Assembly (NCBI GenBank): GCA_045605445.1 | Contig: JAZUPZ010000030.1 | Coordinates: forward strand, 62,001-126,000 | DNA length: 64,000 bases | Reading direction: 5' to 3' | DNA from: CAZMHL01 sp045605445 | Lineage (GTDB): Bacteria; Bacillota; Clostridia; RGIG6154 | In this document: positions 16,792 through 25,174 of the stretch, one piece after another | Layout: each line of letters starts with the position of its first letter | Position numbering within the stretch: position 1 is the stretch's first letter | Made by a program: the position numbers and the translations under genes | The notes under the pieces: model-generated | What the model was told of the DNA's origin: nothing | Database searches by the model: none | The model's input: the letters and a program-made list of their open reading frames with translations, nothing else

Positions 16792-17826
16792 TTAAAAACA
16801 TTTTTCCAGTCGTTCTTTTTTGCATTTTTCCTTGTTTGCACATCTGTAACAAATTTCGTTTTCGCAGGCTCCCGTTTTTAAGAATGTTACAATATTATTG
16901 GTGGTAGTTTCTGCGATATTGCTTAAAGCCTCTTCGGTAAGAAATGCCTGATGAGATGTAACTATAACGTTTGGCATTGAAATAAGTCTTGCCAGAGTAT
17001 CATCTTCAATAATGTGTCCTGAAAAGTCCTCAAAGAAAATGTCTGATTCTTCTTCGTAAACGTCAAGGCAGGCCCCGCCGATTTGTCTTGATTTAATTCC
17101 CTCAAGAAGAGCCTCCGAGTCAATAAGAGCACCTCTTGATGTGTTTATTATCATAACGCCTTTTTTTAGTGTTTTAATGCTTTTTTTATCAAGCATATGC
17201 TTTGTTTCGTCGGTAAGGGGACAATGGAAAGAAATAATGTCGCTTCTTGAAAACAGAGTTTTTAAATCCACATAGTTAAAATCCGGATTTTCAATAGGAT
17301 ATTTGTCATAGGCAATAACGTTCATGCCAAAGCCCTTGCATATGTCAATAAAAACTCTGCCGATTTTCCCTGTTCCCACAACGCCTACGGTTTTTCCGTG
17401 GAGGTCAAAGCCTGTAAAGTTGTTAAGGCTGAAGTTAAAATCTCTTGTTCTGATATATGCTTTATGAATTCGTCTTATTGATGTCAAAAGCATTGCAATT
17501 GCGTGTTCTGCAACAGCATAAGGAGAGTAAGCGGGAACGCGCATAATGTGTATTTTGCCAAACGCGTGCTTAACGTCAACATTGTTGTAGCCGGCACATC
17601 TCATAGCAATAAGTTTTACATTATTATTATATAAAAGGTCAATAACATTTTTATCAACAGTGTCGTTAACAAAGGCGCAAACCCCGTCATAACCAAAGGC
17701 AAGCTCTGCTGTATCTTCGTTAAGCTTTGTTTCAAAAAACTTGTATTTAACATTATTCTCTTCTCCGTATTTTTCAAAAGAAGGAATGTCATAGGGCTTT
17801 GTATCAAAAACTGCAATTTTTATCAT
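16792..17826 (-). CDS. D-isomer-specific 2-hydroxyacid dehydrogenase (D-lactate dehydrogenase-like) with Cys-rich tail
   Basis: 344-residue NAD-dependent dehydrogenase, probably D-lactate/pyruvate. Visible: N-terminal catalytic domain with AMRCAGYNNVD (near 76), nucleotide-binding GVVGTGKIGR (near 147), INTSRGALID (near 228; Arg of the active site), the acidic DVYEEE region near 258, and the catalytic His in SHQAF (near 293). The last 25 residues carry six Cys, starting ACENEICYRCANKEKC, unlike the usual end of this family. The start is ATG 17826 with AGAGGTGA; the GTG nine bases earlier sits in that site. It is co-transcribed with the rubredoxin gene. Confidence 0.88.
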   Translation of the reverse strand: MIKIAVFDTKPYDIPSFEKYGEENNVKYKFFETKLNEDTAELAFGYDGVCAFVNDTVDKNVIDLLYNNNVKLIAMRCAGYNNVDVKHAFGKIHIMRVPAYSPYAVAEHAIAMLLTSIRRIHKAYIRTRDFNFSLNNFTGFDLHGKTVGVVGTGKIGRVFIDICKGFGMNVIAYDKYPIENPDFNYVDLKTLFSRSDIISFHCPLTDETKHMLDKKSIKTLKKGVMIINTSRGALIDSEALLEGIKSRQIGGACLDVYEEESDIFFEDFSGHIIEDDTLARLISMPNVIVTSHQAFLTEEALSNIAETTTNNIVTFLKTGACENEICYRCANKEKCKKERLEKCF

Positions 17827-17863
17827 ATAAATCACCTCTTTGGTTATTATACCCTTTTTTTAT

Positions 17864-17892
17864 ATTTTATCATAATGAAATTTATAAATCAA
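17864..17892 (-). promoter_or_regulatory. Promoter for the D-2-hydroxyacid dehydrogenase operon
   Basis: Minus strand TTGATT (17892-17887), 17-bp spacer, TAAAAT (17869-17864) preceded by TGA. A second TATAAT lies nearer the gene. Confidence 0.55.
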
Positions 17893-17910
17893 TAGACAAC
17901 AATGAGTTTA

Positions 17911-17939
17911 TTGACTTTGTAAATAAGCTAAGGTATAAT
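17911..17939 (+). promoter_or_regulatory. Promoter of the MATE gene, ending at its start codon
   Basis: TTGACT 17911-17916, 17-bp spacer, TATAAT 17934-17939. Only eight bases separate the -10 from the ATG at 17948, so transcription should begin at or just before the start codon. Confidence 0.75.
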
Positions 17940-17947
17940 AACATATT

Positions 17948-19279
17948 ATGAATATACAGTTAAATGAACATTTCGGATTTAAAAAGTTAATAAAATTCAC
18001 ATTGCCTTCTGTTATTATGATGATTTTTACATCTATCTACGGCGTAGTTGACGGAATTTTTGTTTCAAACTGCGTTGGAAGCGATGCTTTTGCGGCAGTT
18101 AATCTGATAATGCCCGTAATAATGCTTCTTGGAGCAGTGGGCTTTATGATAGGAACCGGAGGAAGTGCTCTTGTTTCAAAAACTCTCGGTGAAGGAAACT
18201 ACGCAAAAGCAAATAAATATTTTTCAATGCTCGTTTATTTTGCCGGAATATTTTCCCTTGTTATTTCCATCATTGGAATAGTTTTTATAAAACCTCTTTC
18301 AGTAATGCTTGGTGCAGAGGGGGAGATACTTGAATACTGTGTGGTTTATGCAGTAATTCTTCTTGCAACCAATGTGTTTTTTGTGTTGCAGAACGTTTTT
18401 CAGAGCTTTCTTGTAGTGGCTGAAAAACCAGGTATGGGGCTTGCAATATCAGTTGCTGCAGGACTTACAAATATAGTCGGAGATTTTCTGCTTGTCTATG
18501 TGTTTGACGGGGGAATTGCAGGTGCGGCGCTTGCCACATCGTTAAGTCAGTTTGTAGGCGGTCTTGTTCCTCTTTTGTATTTTGTGTTTAATAAAAAGAA
18601 TACATTAAAGCTCTGTAAAAGTAAATTTGAACTAAAGCCAATTGTAAAAAGCTGTACAAACGGCTCCTCTGAAATGATGACAAATATTTCGATGTCCGTT
18701 GTTAATATTCTCTACAATTTTCAGCTTATGAAAATTGCAGGTGTTGACGGTGTTGCGGCATATGGAATAATTATGTACATAGCATTTGTGTTTGTATCTG
18801 CATTCATTGGTTATTCTATCGGCTCTGCGCCGGTAATTAGCTATCATTTCGGAGCGGAAAACACTAACGAGCTTAAAGGTCTTCTTAAAAAAAGTGTTGT
18901 TATAATCCTTGCATCTGCAACGGTTATGACTTTGTCAGCAGAGCTTCTGGCAGAAAGCCTTGCAGGTATATTTGTAGGATATGACAAGGCTTTAACTGAA
19001 ATGACCGTTAATGCAATAAGAATTTATTCGATTTCCTTTATGTTCAGCGGTTTCGGTATTTTCGGGTCGGCATTTTTCACAGCATTGAACAATGGCTTTG
19101 TTTCTGCGCTTATCTCTTTTTTAAGAACTCTTCTGTTTCAGGTTGTAACAATTCTTACCCTGCCGTATTTGTTTGGTATTAACGGAGTATGGAGTTCTGT
19201 GATAATTGCAGAGGTTTTATCGGTAATAACAACCGTTTATCTTGTTTTTAAATACAGAAAAGAATACGATTATATTTAA
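17948..19279 (+). CDS. MATE-family efflux transporter
   Basis: 443-residue, 12-helix membrane protein. The N-terminus (FGFKKLIKFTLPSVIMMIFT) and FVSNCVGSDAFAAVNLIMP are typical of DinF/NorM-like MATE proteins, with pseudo-symmetry between the halves. It would export cationic drugs or metabolites using Na+ or H+. The ATG at 17948 fits the family N-terminus, but no Shine-Dalgarno sequence precedes it and the promoter -10 ends eight bases before it, so the mRNA is probably leaderless. It is divergent from the D-2-hydroxyacid dehydrogenase operon and convergent with an AraC gene. The substrate is unknown. Confidence 0.9.
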   Translation: MNIQLNEHFGFKKLIKFTLPSVIMMIFTSIYGVVDGIFVSNCVGSDAFAAVNLIMPVIMLLGAVGFMIGTGGSALVSKTLGEGNYAKANKYFSMLVYFAGIFSLVISIIGIVFIKPLSVMLGAEGEILEYCVVYAVILLATNVFFVLQNVFQSFLVVAEKPGMGLAISVAAGLTNIVGDFLLVYVFDGGIAGAALATSLSQFVGGLVPLLYFVFNKKNTLKLCKSKFELKPIVKSCTNGSSEMMTNISMSVVNILYNFQLMKIAGVDGVAAYGIIMYIAFVFVSAFIGYSIGSAPVISYHFGAENTNELKGLLKKSVVIILASATVMTLSAELLAESLAGIFVGYDKALTEMTVNAIRIYSISFMFSGFGIFGSAFFTALNNGFVSALISFLRTLLFQVVTILTLPYLFGINGVWSSVIIAEVLSVITTVYLVFKYRKEYDYI

Positions 19280-19296
19280 AATAATTTTTCAAAGTT

Positions 19297-19330
19297 AAGG
19301 ACTGATGTTTTCATAGCATCGGTCCTTTTT
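19297..19330. terminator. Bidirectional terminator between MATE and araC genes
   Basis: AAGGACTGATG (19297-19307) pairs with CATCGGTCCTT (19317-19327, one G-U pair), followed by T. The araC stop codon is in the loop. Confidence 0.75.
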
Positions 19331-20126
19331 CAATATATTTTTTAGGTGTCGTGCCGAAATTTTTTTTAAAGCTTTTTATAAGGGTGCTACTGTCGTTAAA
19401 TCCGCAAAGCTCGGCAGCCTCCTGAAGAGTTTTGCCGTCTTTGATAAAAGATATGGCTTTCTTAAGTCGCAGATGAACAATGTATTGATTTAATGTGCTA
19501 CCGGTGTATTTTTTAAAGGAGGTCACAAGGGTTGTTCTTCCCATATAAAACCTTTCTGCAAGGCTTAATGCGGTTATTTTATCAGCGTAGTTTTCGTTTA
19601 TATATGATAAAATATCAATTAAGTAAGAGGGGGCTTTTTCGGGACGGTTTATCTCTGAAAAGTCGCCTATATATGAAAGCAGATAAAGGATAAGAAGCCG
19701 TTTTCTCAGATTGTCTGTTTCCTTTTGTATTTTCTCCATAATATCAAGACAAAAATCTTTTTGTTCTTCATTTAAAGTGAGAATCTGCCCCTTTTTGCCA
19801 AAGAGCAGAGAAAGCTGTTTCCATTCGGGAATATAGTCTGCGATAAATTCTTCGGAAAAAAGAAGGTAAATTCTGCTGTATAGTGTATCCGGCTTGCAGG
19901 AAATAAAGTGGGGAGTGTCGGGCTTTGTAAGCACCATTCGGCATTCGCTTGCCTCTTCGGTACGGTCAGAAAGAAGAATTCTTACGTTTCCAGAAAGAAT
20001 AAGATTTATTTCATAGAAATTATGCTCGTGAAAATCGGCTACCGATGAATAATAGCCTGATTTCTTGCTGATATGAACATCTTTCCAGTCACTTCCGTAT
20101 CCGTAATCATAAAGCGGATTTTTCAT
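19311..20126 (-). CDS. AraC-family transcriptional regulator with cupin domain
   Basis: 271-residue regulator. An N-terminal cupin sensor contains ADFHEHNFYEINLIL (about 30-44, His-rich beta strand) and KPDTPHFISC. A C-terminal pair of HTH motifs (about 175-270) includes LSLAERFYMGRTTLVTSFKK and AAELCGFNDSSTLIKSFKK. The start is ATG 20126, with AGAGGTGATTTT in front. It is divergent from the Ldh-family dehydrogenase at 20310, whose expression it may control (inference from position). Confidence 0.88.
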   Translation of the reverse strand: MKNPLYDYGYGSDWKDVHISKKSGYYSSVADFHEHNFYEINLILSGNVRILLSDRTEEASECRMVLTKPDTPHFISCKPDTLYSRIYLLFSEEFIADYIPEWKQLSLLFGKKGQILTLNEEQKDFCLDIMEKIQKETDNLRKRLLILYLLSYIGDFSEINRPEKAPSYLIDILSYINENYADKITALSLAERFYMGRTTLVTSFKKYTGSTLNQYIVHLRLKKAISFIKDGKTLQEAAELCGFNDSSTLIKSFKKNFGTTPKKYIEKGPML

Positions 20127-20145
20127 AAAATCACCTCTTTGATTA

Positions 20146-20174
20146 AGTATAACATTAAATTGAATGATTTGCAA
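20146..20174 (-). promoter_or_regulatory. Promoter for the araC-type gene at 19311-20126
   Basis: Minus strand TTGCAA (20174-20169), 17-bp spacer, TATACT (20151-20146) with TGT before it. The 183-bp divergent gap holds no clear strong promoter for the plus-strand gene; TTGTGA 20249 with TAAACT 20271 is a weak candidate. Confidence 0.6.
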
Positions 20175-20309
20175 TTAAATAACAAATAAACTCGTTGAAT
20201 TTTTTCGGAAAGCTGAACGATATGACAATTTTATTGAATTATTTTCCATTGTGAAAGTTTTTTAAAGTAGTAAACTGTAGTAAGAAAAAAAGATAAAGGA
20301 GAATTATAT

Positions 20310-21455
20310 ATGAACTACATAAACTACAGTTGCAGTCAGCTTGAAAAATTCTGTTGTGATGCTTTTGAAAAATTCGGATTTACAAAGGAACAGGCAAAGG
20401 ATATTACAGATGTGCTTATTTTAGCTGATTTATACGGTGTAAAATCTCACGGAACACAGAGACTTGTAAGATATCATAAGGCAATAGAAAACGGCTCTGT
20501 TAATGTAAAAGCACAGCCTGAGATTGTTTTTGAAACTCCCGTTTCTGCGGTAGTGGACGGTCATAGCGGAATGGGACAGCTTGTAGGCATTTTTGCAAAC
20601 AAGCTTGCAGTAGAAAAAGCAAAAAAATGCGGTATCGGTATGGTAAGCGTAAGAAATTCAAATCATTACGGTATTGCAGGCTATTACAGCAAAATGGCGT
20701 GCGATGAGGGATTTATCGGAATTTCTACAACAAATACCGAATCTATCGCAGTTCATACAAATGCAAGAGAAGCGCTTCTCGGCTCAAACCCTATTGCCTT
20801 TGCAATGCCCGCAGAGCCTTATCCTTTCTGGTTTGATGCGGCAACAACAGTAGTTCCCAGAGGCAAGCTTGAGGTTTATAATAAAGACGATAAACCTCTT
20901 AATGAAACCTGGGCAATTGATGACACCGGCAAGCCTTCAACAGATGCAGAACACGTGCTTAAATGTATCAGCGGAAAGCTGGGCGGCGGAATTCTTCCCG
21001 TTGGCGGATATCAGGAGGATACGGGCAGTCATAAGGGCTATGGCTACAGTATGATTTGCGAAATTCTGTCTGCAATTTTATCAGGCGGTGCAACTTCTAA
21101 TCACCATATAAGAAAAAAAGGTCAGGGTGCAGGCTCTTGTCATTCATTTATAGTAATCGACCCGAAACTCTTTGGCGATGCGGAAGAAATAAAAGCCAAC
21201 CTTTCAACCTTCCTTAAGGAGCTTCGTGAAGCAAAAAGAGCAGATGAAAATGTTCCGATTTATACTCACGGTGAAAAAGAAGCTTACAGCCTTGAAAGAA
21301 TTAAGAAAGAAGGCATAGACGTTAACATAAGCACAGTTGCAGAAATGAAAGCTATCTGCGATTATCTTAAAATGGACAGCGTTGAATATCTTGGAAATGT
21401 GGATTTGTCAAATGCAAAGGAAATAACTATTGACAAGGATTCTTATAAAGCATAA
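20310..21455 (+). CDS. Ldh-family (malate/L-lactate/ureidoglycolate-type) NAD(P)-dependent dehydrogenase
   Basis: 381-residue member of the LDH2/malate dehydrogenase-2 family (YlbC/AllD/DpkA fold, unrelated to classical LDH). Family features seen: YGVKSHGTQRLVRYH near residue 46 with the catalytic His, RNSNHYGIAGYYS near 115, TTNTESIAVH and GSNPIAFAMP (nucleotide region), and GGYQEDTGSHKGYGYSM near 230. It would oxidise a 2-hydroxy acid such as malate, lactate or a sugar-derived acid in the cytoplasm. AAAGGAG precedes the ATG. Divergent AraC control suggests a catabolic substrate, but this cannot be named. Confidence 0.88.
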   Translation: MNYINYSCSQLEKFCCDAFEKFGFTKEQAKDITDVLILADLYGVKSHGTQRLVRYHKAIENGSVNVKAQPEIVFETPVSAVVDGHSGMGQLVGIFANKLAVEKAKKCGIGMVSVRNSNHYGIAGYYSKMACDEGFIGISTTNTESIAVHTNAREALLGSNPIAFAMPAEPYPFWFDAATTVVPRGKLEVYNKDDKPLNETWAIDDTGKPSTDAEHVLKCISGKLGGGILPVGGYQEDTGSHKGYGYSMICEILSAILSGGATSNHHIRKKGQGAGSCHSFIVIDPKLFGDAEEIKANLSTFLKELREAKRADENVPIYTHGEKEAYSLERIKKEGIDVNISTVAEMKAICDYLKMDSVEYLGNVDLSNAKEITIDKDSYKA

Positions 21456-21490
21456 ACAAAAAGGACTGAACATTTTCAGTCCTTTTTTTG
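21455..21490. terminator. Bidirectional terminator between the Ldh-family gene and lysA
   Basis: A 16-bp perfect stem (21455-21470 / 21475-21490, loop CATT) with A-rich left and T-rich right arms; serves both convergent genes. Confidence 0.88.
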
Positions 21491-21492
21491 TT

Positions 21493-22788
21493 TTATAATT
21501 GATTTTCCATAATGCTTTCAAGGGATTGTCTTTTTACAATAAGTCTGTCCTTGCCCTTGTTAATTGCAACAACGGGAGGTCTTAAATTGTAGTTGTAAAT
21601 GGAAGACATTGAGTAGTTGTAAGCACCTGTAACGGAAACGGCGAGAATTTCGTCTGCTTCAGGTTTTGGGAGTAATACATCCTCCTGAATTAAATCTCCG
21701 CTTTCACAGCACTTGCCTGCAACAGTGCATTTAAAGTCTGCTTTGTCATTGGCTCTTGATGCAAGATAAACAGTGTAAGGCGACTGATAAAGAGCAAATC
21801 TCGGATTGTCCGACATACCGCCGTCAATTGAAACAAAGTTTTTATAGTCGGGGATAATCTTTACATTTTCAACTGTGTAAAGGGTCATTCCTGCATCTGC
21901 AACAATGCTTCTGCCGGGCTCCATAAAAATTGTGGGGTAATTTATGTTAAGCTCTTTAACTTTATTTTCAATGAAATCTGCAGTTTTCTTTATTGTTTCT
22001 TCAATGTCAATGTCAGGGTCTGATTCTAAATATCTTACCCCGAAGCCGCCGCCAAGATTTAAAACTTCGGCTTCATATCCGGTTTTGTCCTTCATATCCT
22101 TTATGAACTCAAGCATAATGTCTGCCGCATCCTTAAAAGGAGTATAGTCAAAAATCTGTGAGCCAATGTGGCAATGATAACCGCAAAGTTTAACGTTTTT
22201 TGCTTCAAGGGATTTTACAACGGCTTCTTCAGCGGCGCCCGTTTCAATAGGGAAGCCGAATTTAGAGTCAACCTTTCCCGTGTTAACCGCATCAAAGGTG
22301 TGGGGGTCAATGCCCGGTGTAAGTCTTAATATTATATTCTGAACCTTTCCTTTTTCCCCTGCAATTTTTGAAATTCTTTCAAGCTCAGTTAAGTTGTCAA
22401 CCGCAATGTAGCCGATGTTTTCGTCAATTGCATAGGAAAGCTCTTCCCTTGATTTTGCATTGCCGTGAAAAACCATATTTTTAAGTTCAAAGCCCGACTC
22501 CTTTGCGGCGTATATTTCTCCGCCAGAAACAGAGTCTGCTCCAAGGCCTTCTTCCTGAGCAATTTTATAAACTGCCTTTAATGAAAGAGCCTTGCTTGCC
22601 ACAAGTGCCATTGAGCCTTCTTTGAAATATTTTTTAAAGGCTTGTGCAAAGGTGCGGCATTTTTCTCTTACTCTTTCTTCGTCAAGAAGATAGAGGGGAG
22701 TTTTGTATTTGTTTGCAAGTTCAACCGTGTCTGCACCGCCAAAGCACAGATGGTTTTTCTCGTTTACCGTAATGTTTGTATGTAACAT
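21493..22788 (-). CDS. lysA: Diaminopimelate decarboxylase
   Basis: 431-residue PLP enzyme that converts meso-diaminopimelate to L-lysine, the last step of lysine synthesis. A fold-type III alanine racemase-like barrel is evident: LVASKALSLKAVY near residue 58 with the PLP-binding Lys, CGYHCHIGSQI near 197 (His), LNLGGGFGVRYLE near 240 (phosphate-binding Gly-rich loop), EPGRSIVADAG near 295 and the C-terminal CCESGD (Cys/Glu of the active site) near 348. The start is ATG 22788 with GGAG eight bases ahead; the longer frame overlaps dapA. It is co-transcribed with dapA (16-bp gap) and hence controlled by the upstream lysine riboswitch. Confidence 0.95.
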   Translation of the reverse strand: MLHTNITVNEKNHLCFGGADTVELANKYKTPLYLLDEERVREKCRTFAQAFKKYFKEGSMALVASKALSLKAVYKIAQEEGLGADSVSGGEIYAAKESGFELKNMVFHGNAKSREELSYAIDENIGYIAVDNLTELERISKIAGEKGKVQNIILRLTPGIDPHTFDAVNTGKVDSKFGFPIETGAAEEAVVKSLEAKNVKLCGYHCHIGSQIFDYTPFKDAADIMLEFIKDMKDKTGYEAEVLNLGGGFGVRYLESDPDIDIEETIKKTADFIENKVKELNINYPTIFMEPGRSIVADAGMTLYTVENVKIIPDYKNFVSIDGGMSDNPRFALYQSPYTVYLASRANDKADFKCTVAGKCCESGDLIQEDVLLPKPEADEILAVSVTGAYNYSMSSIYNYNLRPPVVAINKGKDRLIVKRQSLESIMENQL

Positions 22789-22804
22789 AAAAATCTCCAT
22801 TTTA

Positions 22805-23689
22805 TTATAATCCAAGTCCGTCCATAATGTTGTAGAGAACTGCTTTGTGCTCTTCCTCCATAGGTGTAAGAGGAAGTCTTAAATAGTCTTTGCAGAATCC
22901 CATTTTAGCCATTGCAGCTTTAACGGGGATAGGGTTAACCTCAGAGAAAAGCGCATTGATAAGGGGAAGATATTTAAGCTGCATTTCACAAGCACCTTTA
23001 ACATTCCCTTCAAACATTTTTTTGCAAAGATTATGAGTTTCTTTTGGCATAACGTTTGAAAGAACAGAAATAACGCCCTTTCCGCCAAGAGACATAATAG
23101 GAACAATCTGATCGTCGTTTCCTGAATAAAGGTCAAGCTTGTCGCCAACAAGTGACATTGTTTCTGCAACTGAGGAAATGTCGCCGTTAGCTTCCTTAAT
23201 ACCTGAAATCATAGGATGCTCTGCAAGTTCAACATAGGTTTTTGACTGAATTGCAACGCCTGTTCTTGAGGGAACGTTGTATAAGATAATCGGTTTTGTA
23301 GAAGCGTCAGCAATTTTGTTGTACATTGTGATAAGGCCTTTCTGAGTAGCCTTGTTGTAGTAAGGTGTAACAACAAGCATACCGTCTGCCCCTGCCTCGC
23401 AGGAATATTTTGTAAGCTCAATTGCATAGTCGGTATCGTTTGAGCCCGTACCTGCAATAATCGGCACTCTGCCATTTGCTTTTTCAACAGAAAAAGAAAT
23501 AACCTTTTTGTGTTCTTCGTCGGTAAGAGTTGAACCTTCGCCTGTTGTTCCGCAAACAACAAGAGCGTCAATTCCTTCTTCTATCTGCCAGTTGATGAGC
23601 TTTTCAAGTTCTGCATAGTTTACTCCGTTTTCATCAAGGGGAGTAATGAGCGCAGTTGCTGCGCCGGTGAATACAGGATTGTTTTTCAT
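22805..23689 (-). CDS. dapA: 4-hydroxy-tetrahydrodipicolinate synthase
   Basis: 294-residue class I aldolase that condenses pyruvate and aspartate semialdehyde at the start of the DAP/lysine pathway. Motifs: GTTGEGSTL near residue 46, TPYYNKATQKG near 107, ILYNVPSRTG near 135 (catalytic Tyr) and SGIKEANGD near 163 with the Schiff-base Lys. Length is typical. AAAGGAG is well placed before the ATG. The riboswitch leader directly upstream means transcription should drop when lysine is abundant. It forms an operon with lysA. Confidence 0.97.
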   Translation of the reverse strand: MKNNPVFTGAATALITPLDENGVNYAELEKLINWQIEEGIDALVVCGTTGEGSTLTDEEHKKVISFSVEKANGRVPIIAGTGSNDTDYAIELTKYSCEAGADGMLVVTPYYNKATQKGLITMYNKIADASTKPIILYNVPSRTGVAIQSKTYVELAEHPMISGIKEANGDISSVAETMSLVGDKLDLYSGNDDQIVPIMSLGGKGVISVLSNVMPKETHNLCKKMFEGNVKGACEMQLKYLPLINALFSEVNPIPVKAAMAKMGFCKDYLRLPLTPMEEEHKAVLYNIMDGLGL

Positions 23690-23723
23690 AGTGAATTTCT
23701 CCTTTTATAATAAAACTAAATTT

Positions 23724-23753
23724 ACAACAAAAACAGCCGATTTGCATCGGCTG
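23724..23753 (-). terminator. Riboswitch-controlled terminator in the dapA leader
   Basis: On the minus strand CAGCCGA (23753-23747) and TCGGCTG (23740-23734) form a stem followed by TTTTTGTTG. It lies between the lysine aptamer and dapA, the expected place for an expression platform. Confidence 0.75.
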
Positions 23754-23796
23754 ATATAATTAAATAGATACACATATAAATGTATTCTGTTAATTA

Positions 23797-23960
23797 AGAC
23801 AGCACTCCGCAAATTGCGACAGTCAAACACATCTTATTATGTTTGCCCGGGCAAACCTTACGCTTATCGGTTCCCCTCGGCGGCTCAACCCTTTCACAAA
23901 ACCCCTCCTGCGGGAAGTTTTAAGCTTTGCTACTTTTGAAGCTCCGCGCCTCTATCTTTT
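23797..23960 (-). promoter_or_regulatory. Lysine riboswitch (L-box)
   Basis: On the minus strand this leader holds the conserved L-box parts in order: GATAGAGGCGCGGAGCTTCA, then AAGTAG, GTGAAAGGG, GAGCCGCCGAGG, and the closing GACTGTCGC...GAGTGCTGTC, which pairs back with the 5' arm. A terminator and dapA follow. Known L-boxes bind lysine and favour termination, which fits the dapA-lysA operon here. Confidence 0.93.
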
Positions 23961-23969
23961 ATTAAAATG

Positions 23970-23998
23970 ATTATATTACAAATTTATTCTTCTGTCAA
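23970..23998 (-). promoter_or_regulatory. Consensus promoter of the dapA-lysA riboswitch transcript
   Basis: Minus strand TTGACA (23998-23993), 17-bp spacer, TATAAT (23975-23970): perfect sigma-A consensus, five bases beyond the hydF stop codon. Predicted start near 23963, at the aptamer's first base. Confidence 0.9.
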
Positions 23999-24002
23999 TA
24001 GT

Positions 24003-25160
24003 TTAGAACATTTTTGTTGTTCTTTCAAGTATTCCGTTCATTTTTGCAATTGCAATGCCGTAGTTAGTCATTGGAATGTTTTTTAAAAGAGCAGATTTGT
24101 ATCTGTTTTCAACCTCTTTGTCTGTAAGCATACAACCGCCGCAGTGAATTATAAGCTTGTACTCTGATAAATCATCAGGGAACTCTTTTCCCGATGTGTA
24201 TACGAATTCTACCTGTTTGCCTGTGTACTTCCTTATAAGGTTGGGAAGCTTAACTGTTCCGATGTCGTTGCACTGCCTGTGATGAGTACACCCCTCTGAA
24301 ATTAAAATCTTGTTGCCGTTTTCAATAATATCAAGAGTGTTTGCTCCGTTAACCGACTGTTCAAGATTTCCTTTCTTTCTTGCAAAAAGAATTGAAAAGG
24401 AGGTAAGCTCAATGTCCTTTGGCACAATCTGTGAAACCTCTTTAAAAGCTTGGCTGTCGGTTATAACAAGCTTTGGCTTGTTTTTTAAGTTTTCAAGAAC
24501 CGATTTTAACTGCTCAGGCTGAACAACGGTTGCATACGCCTTGTTGTCAAGAATTTCCCTTAAAATCTGCTGCTGGGGGAGAATAATTCTGCCTTTTGGT
24601 GCACTTTCATCAATAGGCGTAACTAAAATATAGCTGTCATTTTCTTTAATGGTGTCACCAAGAAAAAATGTTTCCTTTTCTTTTTTGAGGCTTCCAAGAA
24701 GCTCTTTTAATTTATCAATGTTTTCTCCCGTTTTTGCCGAAACCTTAAGAATGTCCGTTTCAATGTCCTTAAGGTCGCATTTGTTGTAAACTTCAATAAA
24801 GGGGATGCTTTTCTCTTTGCATATTTTAATAACTTCCTCTTCGATTTTGTCCTTTTCATCAAGAACGCTCATTACAATCAGCGCAATGTGGCAGTTGTTT
24901 AAAATGTCCTTGGTTCTTTTAATGCGTTTTTCCCCAAGCTCTGAAAAATCGTCAAGACCGGGAGTGTCATAAATTGCAACGGGGCCAAGCGGCAGAAGCT
25001 CCATAGTTTTCATAACAGGGTCTGTTGTTGTTCCCGCAACGTCGGATACTATTGAAACACTTTGGGATGTAAGTGCATTTATAAGGCTGGATTTTCCGCT
25101 GTTGGTTTTGCCGAAAATGCCGATATGCGTTCTTTGGGAAAGTAAAGTGTTTTCAGCCAT
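24003..25160 (-). CDS. hydF: [FeFe]-hydrogenase maturation GTPase HydF
   Basis: 385-residue scaffold protein that assembles the 2Fe subcluster made by HydE and HydG and delivers it to HydA. N-terminal GTPase domain: P-loop GKTNSGKSS (17-25), DTPGLDD (G3) and NKCD (G4). The C-terminal domain has the cluster ligands, CTHH near 291 and HCGGC near 339, the HydF pattern. It ends the hydE-hydG-hydF operon, 14 bp after hydG. No terminator is seen after it; the dapA promoter starts five bases beyond its stop. No hydrogenase structural gene is in the window. Confidence 0.96.
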   Translation of the reverse strand: MAENTLLSQRTHIGIFGKTNSGKSSLINALTSQSVSIVSDVAGTTTDPVMKTMELLPLGPVAIYDTPGLDDFSELGEKRIKRTKDILNNCHIALIVMSVLDEKDKIEEEVIKICKEKSIPFIEVYNKCDLKDIETDILKVSAKTGENIDKLKELLGSLKKEKETFFLGDTIKENDSYILVTPIDESAPKGRIILPQQQILREILDNKAYATVVQPEQLKSVLENLKNKPKLVITDSQAFKEVSQIVPKDIELTSFSILFARKKGNLEQSVNGANTLDIIENGNKILISEGCTHHRQCNDIGTVKLPNLIRKYTGKQVEFVYTSGKEFPDDLSEYKLIIHCGGCMLTDKEVENRYKSALLKNIPMTNYGIAIAKMNGILERTTKMF

Positions 25161-25174
25161 AATTTCACATCCTT

